Below, in pieces: positions 52,934 through 64,000 of a DNA stretch of 64,000 bases. A program made the translations under genes and the position numbers. A model generated the notes under the pieces. That model did no database searches. It was given only the letters and a program-made list of their open reading frames with translations, and was not told the origin of the DNA. Every line of letters starts with the position of its first letter. Position 1 is the stretch's first letter. This stretch comes from Adiantum capillus-veneris. Its lineage: Eukaryota; Streptophyta; Polypodiopsida; Polypodiales; Pteridaceae. The stretch lies in NCBI GenBank assembly GCA_014529385.2, contig CM043942.1, forward strand, positions 8,806,001-8,870,000, in the 5' to 3' direction.

Positions 52934-54250
52934 TCAATGTGCCTCTAGTGTGAGGCGACGAACTCTGCTGTGGTAGTAACTCCTCTGGGTGTCCAGTGGC
53001 AGCCCTAAAGAAGTCTGTGATCTGTCTCTGAGACTGCTAGCCTCTCCTCTCATCAGGCTCTCTCTGTGTCTGCGCAGCTCGGGCAAAAACAAACCCAGGC
53101 ATCTCTGATCCTCGTATCGCATGACTCTAGAGAATGGTCCAAAGTCCTCTCTGAACAAGCAATGGAAGTAGCCTCGTATCTCGTAGTAGACGGGGCAGTG
53201 GCATGTGTAGTGCAACTCTGTCTCAGGCTCGATGTCACACAGGGGTGAGCGCCTCAACCACTAGTGGGGGGGCAGCTAGCTCTGCTCGTACAATAGCACG
53301 TGGTACTGAAGCCTTGGCTCTAATGAGCCGCGAGATCTTAGAGACCAGACGCTTCTCCACGTCCCCTCATCCATCACTGCGGCTTGTCCTCTCGTGATGA
53401 TCCAGTGAAGGGTCCCAAATCTCATCTCCATAAAGCAATGCAGAAGCCACCAAAGTGTCAAAGAGTCAGAGCTTCGTCCGAGGCTCTTGAAACTGAACCT
53501 GTGAACACATCCTTTCCAATCTACCCAATGTTGCGTGGGCTCTGGTCAATCTAGTCTCTGCTGCCCTCCTCAATGAAATTGCTACTCCAAGGTAAGTGTA
53601 AGCATCGGTATACTCACCTTCTCCTGCAGTATGTGAACCCGGGCGTTGACCTCCTGATCCACTGTGGGGTGGTATTAAATACCATGACCTTGGTTTTACC
53701 AAGGTTGACGGACAAACCACTTTCCTGGGCAAACCTATGCAAAGCATCCAAGTGACGTTGCATCCCCTCCGGAGAGTCGGAGATCAACACAATATCATCA
53801 GCATATAACAATAGTGGAATCCATGTCCCTGCCAGCTGTGCACCTCTATCACCATCTCTCTCAATGTAGTTAGAAACCTCATCCACATACATACCAAGTA
53901 GAGTAGGAGAGAGCGGGCAGCCCTGCTTCACCCCAATAGTGGAGTAAACCGGTGTGGATAGACCCTCTAGGGTGCGTATATGCCCCACTACTGACCTGTA
54001 TAATGCCATGACCCCCCAAATGAGCTCTGTGGGTACTCCCATCTGCTGTAATCTGCGCATCAATCTAGCTCTGGGCACTGTGTCAAATGCTTTGCGGAAA
54101 TCCACAAAGCTACAATAGATCCGTCTCCCATGCGATCTGCCCTCCTCAATGATGGCTCTGAGTGTCAAGAATGGTCAAGAGTAGAAAAACCCCTCCTGAA
54201 ACCTGCTTGCCCGGCTGCACGTAACCCCTCCCTCTCTGCCCATCTACTCA
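52934..54250 (-). pseudogene. LINE 1 reverse transcriptase and C-terminal Cys/His domain
   Basis: RT motifs on the minus strand are YCSFVDFRKAFDTVPRARL (core DFRKAFDTVP, about 54110), GVKQGCPLSPTLLGMYVDE (core QGCPLSPTLLG), LLLYADDIVLISDSPEGMQ (YADD at about 53800) and LSVNLGKTKVMVFNT. Further down are QFQEPRTKL and, at 53257-53150, a Cys/His segment CDIEPETELHYTCHCPVYYEIRG typical of LINE ORF2 ends. An in-frame break occurs near 53610. Confidence 0.9.
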
Positions 54251-54256
54251 GCTGCA

Positions 54257-55362
54257 GTCACGTGACACATCCAACCCTATGTGTCCGTGGACAAGCTACA
54301 TCACGACAAGGGTTCAGTTAGTCCAGTCAGTCTAGATTTAGAAGTGATCTGGCACTTTTGTGAGTCTGTTCGCAGACCGTGCATGCCCAGATACTTAGTG
54401 TAAATGCATATCCTCTGGTTGCACACAACATGATCATAAGCATTCCCATCAGAATTCATCAGAATCCTTCAGGGAAATTTTCCAGTGCATTTAGCCTATT
54501 TTACCTATTTTTGACATTTTTCACTTATTATTTTTAAGTGACTTTTGTTGGAAAGTAGGTAGGGCAAATTGAGCAAGTTTGTATATAAACAAACCTAGAC
54601 TAGCACTAATTGGCAGAAGAGGCAGCAGGAGCTCCATCGCTCAACAGGCAACTTCTCAGCAAGAACCTCCCTTGGTGGCGTTTCCCTCCAAGCAGAAAGA
54701 CTTCCCTAGCGTTTTTCATCAGCATCTCCTAGCCCTTGCTGGCGTTTGTCATCCAGGCTTCACCGCAAGAAGAACCCCAGTCCTAGCGTCTTTCATTCAA
54801 GCAAAGATCGCCACAAATTTCAGCCCTTGGCGATTTTCAGCAGTCATTTTCAGCAAGTTTCCATAGCCAGTTCCGCCCCACAATAGTTAGCAGATTTTCA
54901 GCCCTAAAGACGAGCAAAGGCAGCGTTTTCTCTTGCGTTTTCAGTCGCAACAGAATTCAGCCTATCAGCGTTTTTGGACAGCAGATAAGAGTAGCAGATT
55001 TCAGCCCTTGATTCGGTCTCGCCATCCCCGTCATCGTCATCGATCTAGCCTAGACTTGCATGAGTCACATGCATTCAATTTGTACCAGTTTGTGCAATCA
55101 ATAGTAGACCACTCTCATCGACGAGAGTGGGGCCTTCAGAGGAGGGTTTTGCATCTGTGGTGTCGTATTTCTCTTCTCTCTCTATCTCTCAGTCTCATAC
55201 ACTTGCACGTGCAGTGTCCATTCACTTGTTTGTGATCATTGCACTCTCTCATTAAGAATGGAAGGCTCTACCTTTCATAAGAACGAAAAGGAACCTTGAG
55301 CACAGTTCGGAGCACTCATCTTGAGCAAAGTTCAAACATTCATTCTGCTGCACCTTACAACT
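54257..55362. mobile_element. LTR-like insertion in LINE 1 RT
   Basis: 1,106 bp between GCTGCA direct repeats (54251-54256 and 55363-55368). The flanking LINE sequence is collinear with LINE 3 across the gap (EREGLRAAGQAGF on one side, TIMIGHTLARLY on the other). It has a TATA-like GTATATAAAC at 54581-54590 and no coding sequence, which suggests a solo LTR or promoter-bearing element. The ends are not a clear TG...CA, so the exact limits are uncertain. Confidence 0.6.
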
Positions 55363-55370
55363 GCTGCACA

Positions 55371-56338
55371 AGAATAGATGCGTACAACCGTGCCAATGTG
55401 TGTCCAATCATGATAGTGCGATATTTCCCAGGCTCCATAGGGTCTCCTGACTTGAAGATAGGTACAATAGTAGATAGGCTCCAAGTATCAGGCAAGCCCT
55501 TAGACATGGCACGGTTAAACATAAATGCTAGAAGTTGTGCTAGTAAATCTCTGGCTCAGCCACCAAGCCATCATGATCATATGCTCTCCCAGTCCTCATC
55601 TTGTCAATGGCCTTCCTCACCATCTTTGCGGTGAAAAGCACGTGTGTGGGCATGGATTGGGGGGGTAGGGAAGGGGGGGCTGCTCAGGAACTGTGTACAG
55701 AGAGGCCCAGGCCTCTGTAGAAGTGATGGCAGGGGGGGAGGGGGGGGAAGAGGCGCCATGCCTCACGTGAGTCTTGACTCAAGAATAGCTGGTAAAGATC
55801 TTGCTCTAGGCGAGCCAAAAATGCCCTCTTCTTCCACCGCACTAGGCGTCGGAAGTCAATCTGTGACTGTTTGTGAGTGATGTCCCCCAAAAGCACCTCC
55901 CTTTGAAGTCTAGCTCTAGTGTCCCGGCATTCCTTATCATACCAACTGTTCTGGGGCATGCTCCCCGAACGGCGTCTGTGCTCAGGCTGGGTATGTGGGT
56001 ATGCCTCTGCTACTGCATCATGTAGTGTCTGTGTCAGTATAGTAGTAAGCTCCTCTAGAGGTCGCCCTGGCTCCTCTGTGCACAGGCGGTTGTAGATCCC
56101 ATCTATGTATACAGAGTCCGTCTCCCGCGTGAAGGTGTAGCGAGTAGGGGCTGTTGCCCGTAGCCTGTGCGCTACACTAAACTGAAAAGAGACGGTCAAC
56201 GACACAAGAGCATGGTCCACTGCCACACCAACGGGTCTGGGTCCAACGGTGAGATCTTGGATACCAGAGATGAGGCTCGGCTGCGCCATGACATAATCCA
56301 CTGTGCTGGCTCCATGTCTGTGTGGAGAGCATGTAAAA
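55371..56338 (-). pseudogene. LINE 1 region between endonuclease and RT
   Basis: An ORF at 56301-55684 encodes STVDYVMAQPSLISGIQDL, DHALVSLTVSF, and SGSMPQNSWYDKECRDTRARL (core PQNSWYDKECRDTR). LINE 3 has the equivalents STVDYILG and MPQNQWYDDECRELYRRL (62890). Near 55440 the start of RT (STIVPIFKSGDPMEPGKYRT) is visible. Confidence 0.82.
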
Positions 56339-57077
56339 CCCCCGCAGCGGGAAATCTCTGTAGGTGTAACAAACTGCTAACGTGTCGACCTACTGAAGAA
56401 CGGAGCTACCGGCCGAGGGGCCTAAACCCTAAGAAGAACAAGTAACAGAAGAAGTGTCACAAAATGATGACGTGGTTGCTTGAGAGAAGAAACTCTAACC
56501 CTAATTTTTGCCAGAAACCCTAATTGTTGATACCTTAATTCTGGAAACCCTAACCCTAAAATCAGAAACCCTAGTTCAGCCCAAAACCCTAATTCTGAGC
56601 CTAAAATCAGAAACCCTAATTTTGCCCGAAACCCTAATTTTGCTGAACCCTAACCCTAAAATCAGAAACCCTAATTCTGCCCAAATCCTAACCCTAAAAT
56701 CAGAAACCCTAACCCTAACCCTAACCTTGATTTGCTGACGTGGCGGACTGACACGTGGCCTGCTGTACGGACACCAACGCGATTTACGAAAAGCTGGCAG
56801 TCTTTGGCTTTGCTTTTGGACCATAAGCTTTTGAGTTTTGAAGGCTTTCAACTGTAATTGCTTTCCTAGCCTTTAAATATGAGGCTAGGGCTCATTCTCT
56901 GGCATGCTTCCCGGAGAAGGTGCAGAGTCTAGAGTACCGGCTTGTACTGTGTTGATGCAATATAAAGAAATACCGAAAGGGGCACCAAGGTTTGGGGCCA
57001 ATACTCTCTGGGGTGGAATTTCGCCATTCCGTGTTGCGTGTCGTCTCTCTCTTTCAGTTCAGTTGTTATTTAAGTGC
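56339..57077. mobile_element. LTR-like insertion carrying telomere-type repeats, in LINE 1
   Basis: About 739 bp between TAAAA direct repeats (56334-56338 and 57078-57082), separating LINE endonuclease (PIEKNRQF) from the downstream FTCSPHRHG block. It has a TTTAAATATGAGG box near 56872 and a poly(A)-signal-like AATATAAAG near 56961, so it resembles an LTR or short non-autonomous element. No coding sequence. Confidence 0.6.
56490..56735. repeat. Interstitial telomere-like repeats (AAACCCTAA and variants)
   Basis: About fifteen CCCTAA cores occur, singly in units such as AATCAGAAACCCTAATT or in short perfect runs (CTAACCCTAACCCTAACC near 56710). This is the plant-type CCCTAAA motif, spread in a higher-order unit of about 25-30 bp. 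Confidence 0.9.
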
Positions 57078-57770
57078 TAAAAACTGTCTGTTCTTTTCTA
57101 TTGGCACGTGGTGCCCGCCTTGTGACAGTAGGCCATTTAAGATGGCCAATCCATGTGCAGTCCCCATGTCTATCAAGTGTCGTTCATACTCAGTGTGTTC
57201 TCCATCCTGTGATAGTTTGGATAGGCCCGTCTCTGCAACATCCAACTCTCTCAGCATCTCCTCTGAAGTATCATAAAATACTGTCTGATGATGGGCAGTC
57301 CTAGCATTGAAATCCCCTAGAATGATGATGTCACCATCTCTACAGAACTCCCATATGTCATCATCCAAAATAGAGAAGGGGGACTGTCCTCTGGGTGGTG
57401 CATAAACTGACGTACTCGGGGGAAAGTAGCAAATAGCAATGTAAAGATATCTGCTTGTCTTTGCTCTCAATCTCACCCGCATGTACCTAGCTTGCTCATC
57501 CCTGCGGGCTATATGTATCAATGGCTGCAACTCCTCCTTGAATAACACTGCCACTCCTCGTGAGCCCCACCCTCTGTGCTCTGATCGTGTCTCCTGTCTA
57601 CAGGCCGTCTCCCATCTATATCCACTAATGTGAGGCATAGATTGCCCCGGGGCCTGATGTGTCTCAGAGTAGAAGACGATGTCTCTTCCCGTAAAACTAT
57701 CCTCAAAAGCACCCACATCAAGGTGCATAGATCCATTTCAATTCCAGGTGGCAACTTTGAGTGTGGTCCC
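57078..57770 (-). pseudogene. LINE 1 AP endonuclease
   Basis: Begins TLKVATWN, followed by an in-frame stop and NGS (about 57755), then IVFYSETHQAPG, SRGVAVLFKEEL, YIAICYFPPST and DIIILGDFNARTAHH. These are the N-G, E-T-H, Y-P-P and GDFNA blocks of the exonuclease/endonuclease/phosphatase fold used to nick the target. It ends at the insertion at 57077. Confidence 0.88.
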
Positions 57771-57785
57771 ATAGGTCTCGCACCG

Positions 57786-58091
57786 TCATGTGGAGCGTCG
57801 CTCTACAATCACCACCCAACCATCTCTGTAGAAGGCCGTCTTTCCCTTCTCCCTTGCCGCTTGAATCTCTGGCATTACCTCTCTCATATGCGCAAGCTGT
57901 GTGAGAGTGAGGTCATCTCTAAGGAATATGCCCGTTTTCTTTAGTGTAGGACGCTTCTTCAAGAAGTCCTTCTTTGCCTCCATGGATGGGAAATGGACGA
58001 TTAAAGCTCTCCCTTTTGAAGTCTCCCCATTGCCTTGTGTCTTCTTCCCTACCCTCCATGCCTTTGTATGAGTAGCCTCACTACCCATCAT
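57786..58091 (-). pseudogene. LINE 1 ORF1 C-terminal fragment
   Basis: 102 codons, 5' truncated. KGRALIVHFPSMEAKKDFLKK and TGIFLRDDLTLTQLAHMREV (shortened core FLRDDLTLTQLA) resemble the C-terminal domain of plant/animal L1-type ORF1 RNA-binding proteins. It ends just before the endonuclease ORF. Confidence 0.65.
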
Positions 58092-58092
58092 G

Positions 58093-58093
<1 letters not shown>

Positions 58094-58162
<69 letters not shown>
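58094..58162. repeat. (GA)n microsatellite, tail of LINE 2
   Basis: A pure GA tract of 69 bp. On the minus strand it is the (TC)n end of LINE 2 and abuts the truncated 5' end of LINE 1. Confidence 0.95.
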
Positions 58163-59995
<1,833 letters not shown>

Positions 59996-60280
59996 ACGTC
60001 TATGTCAGGCCGAAATTTCGGCCTATGAGACAAATCAAATATACATGGTGTGTATGTCATCTGTCTATCGGAAAGACAAATGAAATAAAACTGATACAAA
60101 ACTGAACTGAACTGAAAATAAGCAGTGATGTGCTGAAGACGGTGGGTGATATATCCAAGGGATATCTGAGGAGGGATGGAGCTCTATCTCTAAGGGTATA
60201 TGCATGTCTATGTGCTCAAGGTAGTACAATCATGAGAGTGCATCAAGCTATCTAGCTCCATCCTGTACTAATTGGGGGTG

Positions 60281-60904
60281 TTATATGTGGTACATGGGCG
60301 GGTCTGGTGCCAGGGCTGCCCGGATGAAAGCTGCAGGGTCGGCCATCATCTGAGCCACTCGCTCCTCAGTGGCACGTCGCTCTCGGACCCTAATCTCATC
60401 AATCTGTCGATGGTGGAGGCTTGTACCCCTGTAGCCACTGACTGGTGGTCGCCGTCTGGCTCGGCTCGCCTCGGCCTGTGGGAGTGTCACTCCCCTCTGA
60501 GTGTCAGATGAGGGGCGGACTGTAACCCTCTGAACGAAGTCTGTAAGCTGCAACAACTGTCTCCCCTCTGTCTGTGTAGCTGTGTGTGTCTGTAGTAGTA
60601 TGTCTCGGTGACTCTGTATATCTAGTAAGAAACTCCCTAGCTGTCCTTTATCTCGGGAATCCATGATCTCTCGGAGAGTGGGCTGCTCTCTAAATAAAGC
60701 CTCATACCTGCCTCTAATCTCAGTATATGCGCTGCATCGACACACAAAATGCTCCTCGCTCTCCACCTCCTCTGTGCATGCTCTGCAGACTCGCTCCTCT
60801 GTGGGGACACCAGTATGTCTCTTGATCTGAATCTCTAACCTGTGTGATGCCACTCTCAACTGACCAATCGCCACCCGTGAGCTATGTGGCATGTATGTGT
60901 CCAT
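60281..60904 (-). pseudogene. LINE 3 ORF2 C-terminal Cys/His domain
   Basis: 207 codons open. VRCRACTEEV-like CRACTEEVESEEHFVCRCS is the Cys/His segment, followed by YTEIRGRYEALFREQPTLRE, homologous to the ends of LINE 1 and LINE 2. The last about 90 residues are arginine-rich. Confidence 0.8.
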
Positions 60905-61551
60905 GTAGCGTGGTCTCTGTATGAAGCCATCAGGTAGTATGGTAAGAACTGGTCTCTGTAGTCAGACATCTTCGTCCCCAAGCCCGGTGACTCCCAAATT
61001 CTCCTGATGTATAGCTGCCAAAGGTCCTGTCTCAACACCAGGTTCCTCTCGCTACGAGAGGTGAACATAGGGTGAGTCAGGGTCGTACTGGAAGGGTGGT
61101 AGACTCTCCATATCAAGACCATGTGCCTCAAACCATGCTCTGACTTGTGAGTACCATGCTCTCTCATGCCCACTCTCTGATAGCTGTATAGCTGCCTCAA
61201 AATCTGTGTGAGTAAGTCTATCGGGAGGTATCTCTCATCCTCTGGATGAAACAGACTGTCTAGAGTAGTGCCTCTACTACCATAGGTGGTGTGGCGAGCT
61301 CTGCCCTAATAATGGCTTGTGGCATTGTGTGCTTGCTATGGAGCAAGCGTGAAATCGTACATATCTTTTGCCTCTCAATCTGTGCCCACTAGTCATCTGT
61401 CAATCCTGGTGCCCATACTGCTGCTGAGTACATCAAGGCCGGGGTGACTAAGGTGTCGAAAAGCCACCCCTTCGTGCAGGGCTCTTGAAAGTGTGCCTGG
61501 TGGCATCCCTGCTCTAGCATGGCCAGGGCTGCATACCCTCGAGTGAGCTTG

Positions 61552-62439
61552 TCAGTAGTTGCCTGCCTCATAGTGAATGGTCCTGGTAGGTTGGTGAATG
61601 TAACTCCCAGGTAGACATGAGGTGACCACATCAACCGGTCCTCCTGCTAGTGTGAAGGTGGTAGCGCTCCTCACTGCACTGGATGTGTGAAAGATCATAA
61701 CCTTGCTTTTGCCAAGGTTCACAGTCAACCCCCTGTGTGTGCAAAAATCATCCAAGGCCCCAAGATGGCGCTGCAAGCCCTCGGGTGACTTTGAAATCAA
61801 CACAATATCATCAGCATATAACATGATGTGGACTGGAGTACTTGCCAAGTTGCTTCCCTCCCCTCTTGCTTGCAGTATGTAGTCAGAGATCTCGTCGATG
61901 TAGAGCCCAAATAGTGTTGGGGAGAGTGGGTATCCTTGCTTAACACCAATGGTGCTAGCAATGGTCTCTGATAAACCTCCTGGGCATCGAACGCGACCAG
62001 TCACCGGCTCGTAGAGAGCGTATATGGCCCAAATCATCTCTGCTGGTATCTTGAGACTCTGGAGGCGTTGGAAGAGCCTCTCGCATGGAACTGTATCAAA
62101 GGCCTTGCAGAAATCCACAAAGCAGCAGTAAAATCTCTTCTTCCGCGCCTTTGCCCCATCAATGAGGCAGCGTAGGACGAAGATGTGATCGATGGTGGAG
62201 AAAGCTCGTATGAAACCTGCCTGGCCTGGGGCTCGTAGACCCTCGGTCTCTGCATATGAGCTCAGCTGTGCCTCAAGTACTGCGCCATACAGCTTGGCCA
62301 TCGTGTGACCAATCATCATGGTCTTGTAGTTCGCTGGGTCCAGGGTGTCGCCAGATATGTGGATAGGCACTATGGTGTGCTGTGTCCACTCCTTTGGAAA
62401 GCCCTCCCTTATAGCCCGGTTGAAGACATGTGCAATCAA
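61552..62439 (-). pseudogene. LINE 3 reverse transcriptase
   Basis: 295 open codons. Motifs are TIVPIHISGDTLDPANYKT, GLRAPGQAGFIRAFSTIDH, CFVDFCKAFDTVP, GVKQGYPLSPTLFGLYIDE (core KQGYPLSPTLFG), MLYADDIVLISKSPEGLQRH (core YADDIVLIS) and LTVNLGKSKVMIFHT. The catalytic YADD is present. It continues in another frame at 61634-61389 (AHFQEPCTKGWLFDTLV). This is the best preserved LINE RT in the window. Confidence 0.9.
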
Positions 62440-63050
62440 TGGGGCGATAGTGGATGCCGCGTATATGATGTGCTCACTCTGTAATCCAGTATGGTCGGTT
62501 GATCATCTGTGCTGCATGCGGTGAATGGCTCTCTCTACCATGATAGCTGTGAAGAAGGGGGGGGGCGTGGGGGTTGTGGCTCGAGTGGCTGTGGGATGGG
62601 AGGCTGTCTAGGCACCTCATATAGTCTCTCTGCATAATCATGCCATATCTGTGGATCCTCCATAGGTGTATTTGGACGTGGCTCACAGAGGGTGTGCCAT
62701 GCCATCGCACTATCCATGCTCATGAATAGGCGATATAGCTCAAGCTCCTGTGCCTCCTCAAATGCTCGTCGCTTTCGGCGTGTCAGTGCCTTTATCTGCT
62801 GCTTGGCCTCTCTCTCTGTGATCTCTCCCAAGGCCCGTCGTGCGCGGAGGCGTCGGTATAGCTCTCTACACTCATCATCATACCATTGGTTCTGGGGCAT
62901 AGTCCCAGGAGGGGGGGTGCGTCCTGTGTGGGTGGTGTGTGGAAAAGAGCTAATGGCTGAAGTGTGGAGGACGGAGGAGATATGTGATGTGAGAACTGAG
63001 AGTGGTGTGGATGGGTGTAAGAGGCATAGGCCGTGCTTGACCTCGGCCGA

Positions 63051-63969
63051 TTAAAGAGGGGCTAGTTCATGTGTGAAGTGGATGGTGGTATGTGGAGTGC
63101 GCGCTGTAGAGCTATGTGGAATGGTGTCTCCGATGATGGAAAGAGAAAGGTATGTGTGGTCGGCTCCAATGGGTATGGGTTGGATGGTGAAGGATGTAAT
63201 GAGGTGGGTGGCCTCCTTGGGTCCCAGAATGTAGTCGACTGTACTCCCCCCTCCCTGTGCAACTCCATGCGGGATACAAGTCAAGCTCCCTGAAGTGGGC
63301 CACTGGGCCATCCCGTTATAAATAACAAGACGGTGCTGGGAGCCAAGTCGAAGTAGATGTCGCCCGTAGGCCGTGACTGGAGCCGTGTGCTGAATCTCTC
63401 ACTGAAGCCTCCTCATGTAGAGTGTGTAGTATCTCTGGGTCCTCGTGGTCATATGTCTCACATTGCTCAGTGCGGGTACGAGCATTGAAGTCCCCCATAA
63501 GGAGAACTTCACCAAGTGTGGAGTACTCCATAATCTCCTCCGAAAGGCAAGCATAAGGTGAGGCCTCTGTTGGTGATGACTCCTGCTCTGTAGAGGCGAA
63601 TCTGGAACCTGTGGGAGCAAAGTAGCTCAAGGCAATGTAGACGGTCCTGTCTCGTGAGAGCTCAAAGCGAATCCACATGTAGCAGGCCTGTGGGTCCTGG
63701 GCAACAATCTGTAATCTGCTGTGAAGAGCATGTCTGAAGAGTATGGCCACTCCTCCTGAGCCACGGGATGTGTGCTGGCGTGTACATCCTTGATGTAAAG
63801 ACTCCCATTGAAAACCATGTATGCGTGGTAATCCTCTCTCTGGGCTCTCGTGTGTTTGTATAAGTAGAATGATATCCCGGCCTCTCATCACCTCCTCAAG
63901 TCTCTGGGTGTGTCCATAGATCTCCGTTGCAGTTCCAAACCGCAAGGTGTATCTCTTCCCTGGTCCCAT
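63051..63969 (-). pseudogene. LINE 3 AP endonuclease
   Basis: Minus-strand ORF 63969-63316 with TLRFGTATEIYGH, IILLIQTHESPERG, SRGSGGVAILFRHAL, TVYIALSYFAP and EVLLMGDFNARTRTEQ. A frame change near 63313 leads to IPHGVAQGGGSTVDYILGP. The E-x-H position reads Q-T-H instead of E-T-H, which may impair nicking. Confidence 0.85.
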
Positions 63970-64000
63970 AGGCTGTGAATCCCTATGTGATGGTCTTGCC

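Overview
The window is nuclear DNA of a land plant that consists almost entirely of retroelements. The evidence is TTTAGGG-type telomere-like repeats, plant-type Ty1/copia and Ty3/gypsy polyproteins, a decayed PPR-repeat fragment, and the 5' exons of a COP1-interacting-protein-7-like (CIP7) gene with spliceosomal introns. A seed-free plant such as a fern would fit the TE load and PPR style, but that is only a guess. There are no bacterial operons, CRISPR arrays, rRNA genes or recognisable tRNA genes.

Layout. 1-1921 is the 5' end (LTR, tRNA-Asp-type primer site and palindrome-rich leader) of a minus-strand LTR element. 1926-9247 is a decayed plus-strand element with gag, zinc knuckles and an aspartic protease but no RT. 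It is followed by a shared-LTR tandem structure (LTR 9248-9825, truncated internal 9826-11294, LTR 11295-11860). 13.0-14.3 kb is an LTR of the gypsy family seen again at 31 and 49 kb. From about 14.35 to 32.76 kb lies a decayed Ty3/gypsy element (gypsy A) split by nested insertions. A copia element (14742-26698, duplication CTGAT) sits in gypsy A's gag. That copia is itself split by a TG...CA insertion (18239-25747, duplication CCAG), which carries a PPR pseudogene. That insertion is split in turn by a young copia (20223-25400, duplication TGAGG). Further right, gypsy A's RNase H is split by a 1,612-bp solo LTR (30968-32579, duplication AATAA).

A second gypsy element (gypsy B, 32993-49812) is interrupted in gag by a complete 11.6-kb non-autonomous LTR element (33553-45146, duplication AAGAG). 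This is the most interesting object here. It has 1.05-kb LTRs, a tRNA-Asp primer site, a 2.7-kb leader with a ~297-bp tandem array of 20-bp palindromes, and one 1,835-codon reading frame with exactly two in-frame stops. The frame encodes gag, zinc knuckles, one canonical and one degenerate aspartic-protease domain, and a C-terminal array of a W-I-P/Q-G-F-Y/I-W motif, but no reverse transcriptase or integrase. The decayed element at 1926-9247 is a homologue with the same protein architecture. The minus-strand element at the left edge has the same leader architecture with a different palindrome.

49.8-52.2 kb holds the one host gene (CIP7-like exons 1-4, plus strand). Its fourth intron runs into a head-to-tail chain of three minus-strand LINEs (52562-64000). 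All three end in long (TC)n tracts, and the copy nearest the gene carries two LTR-like insertions, one of them with telomere-type repeats. Almost every coding region except the inner copia and the 11.6-kb element is a pseudogene.
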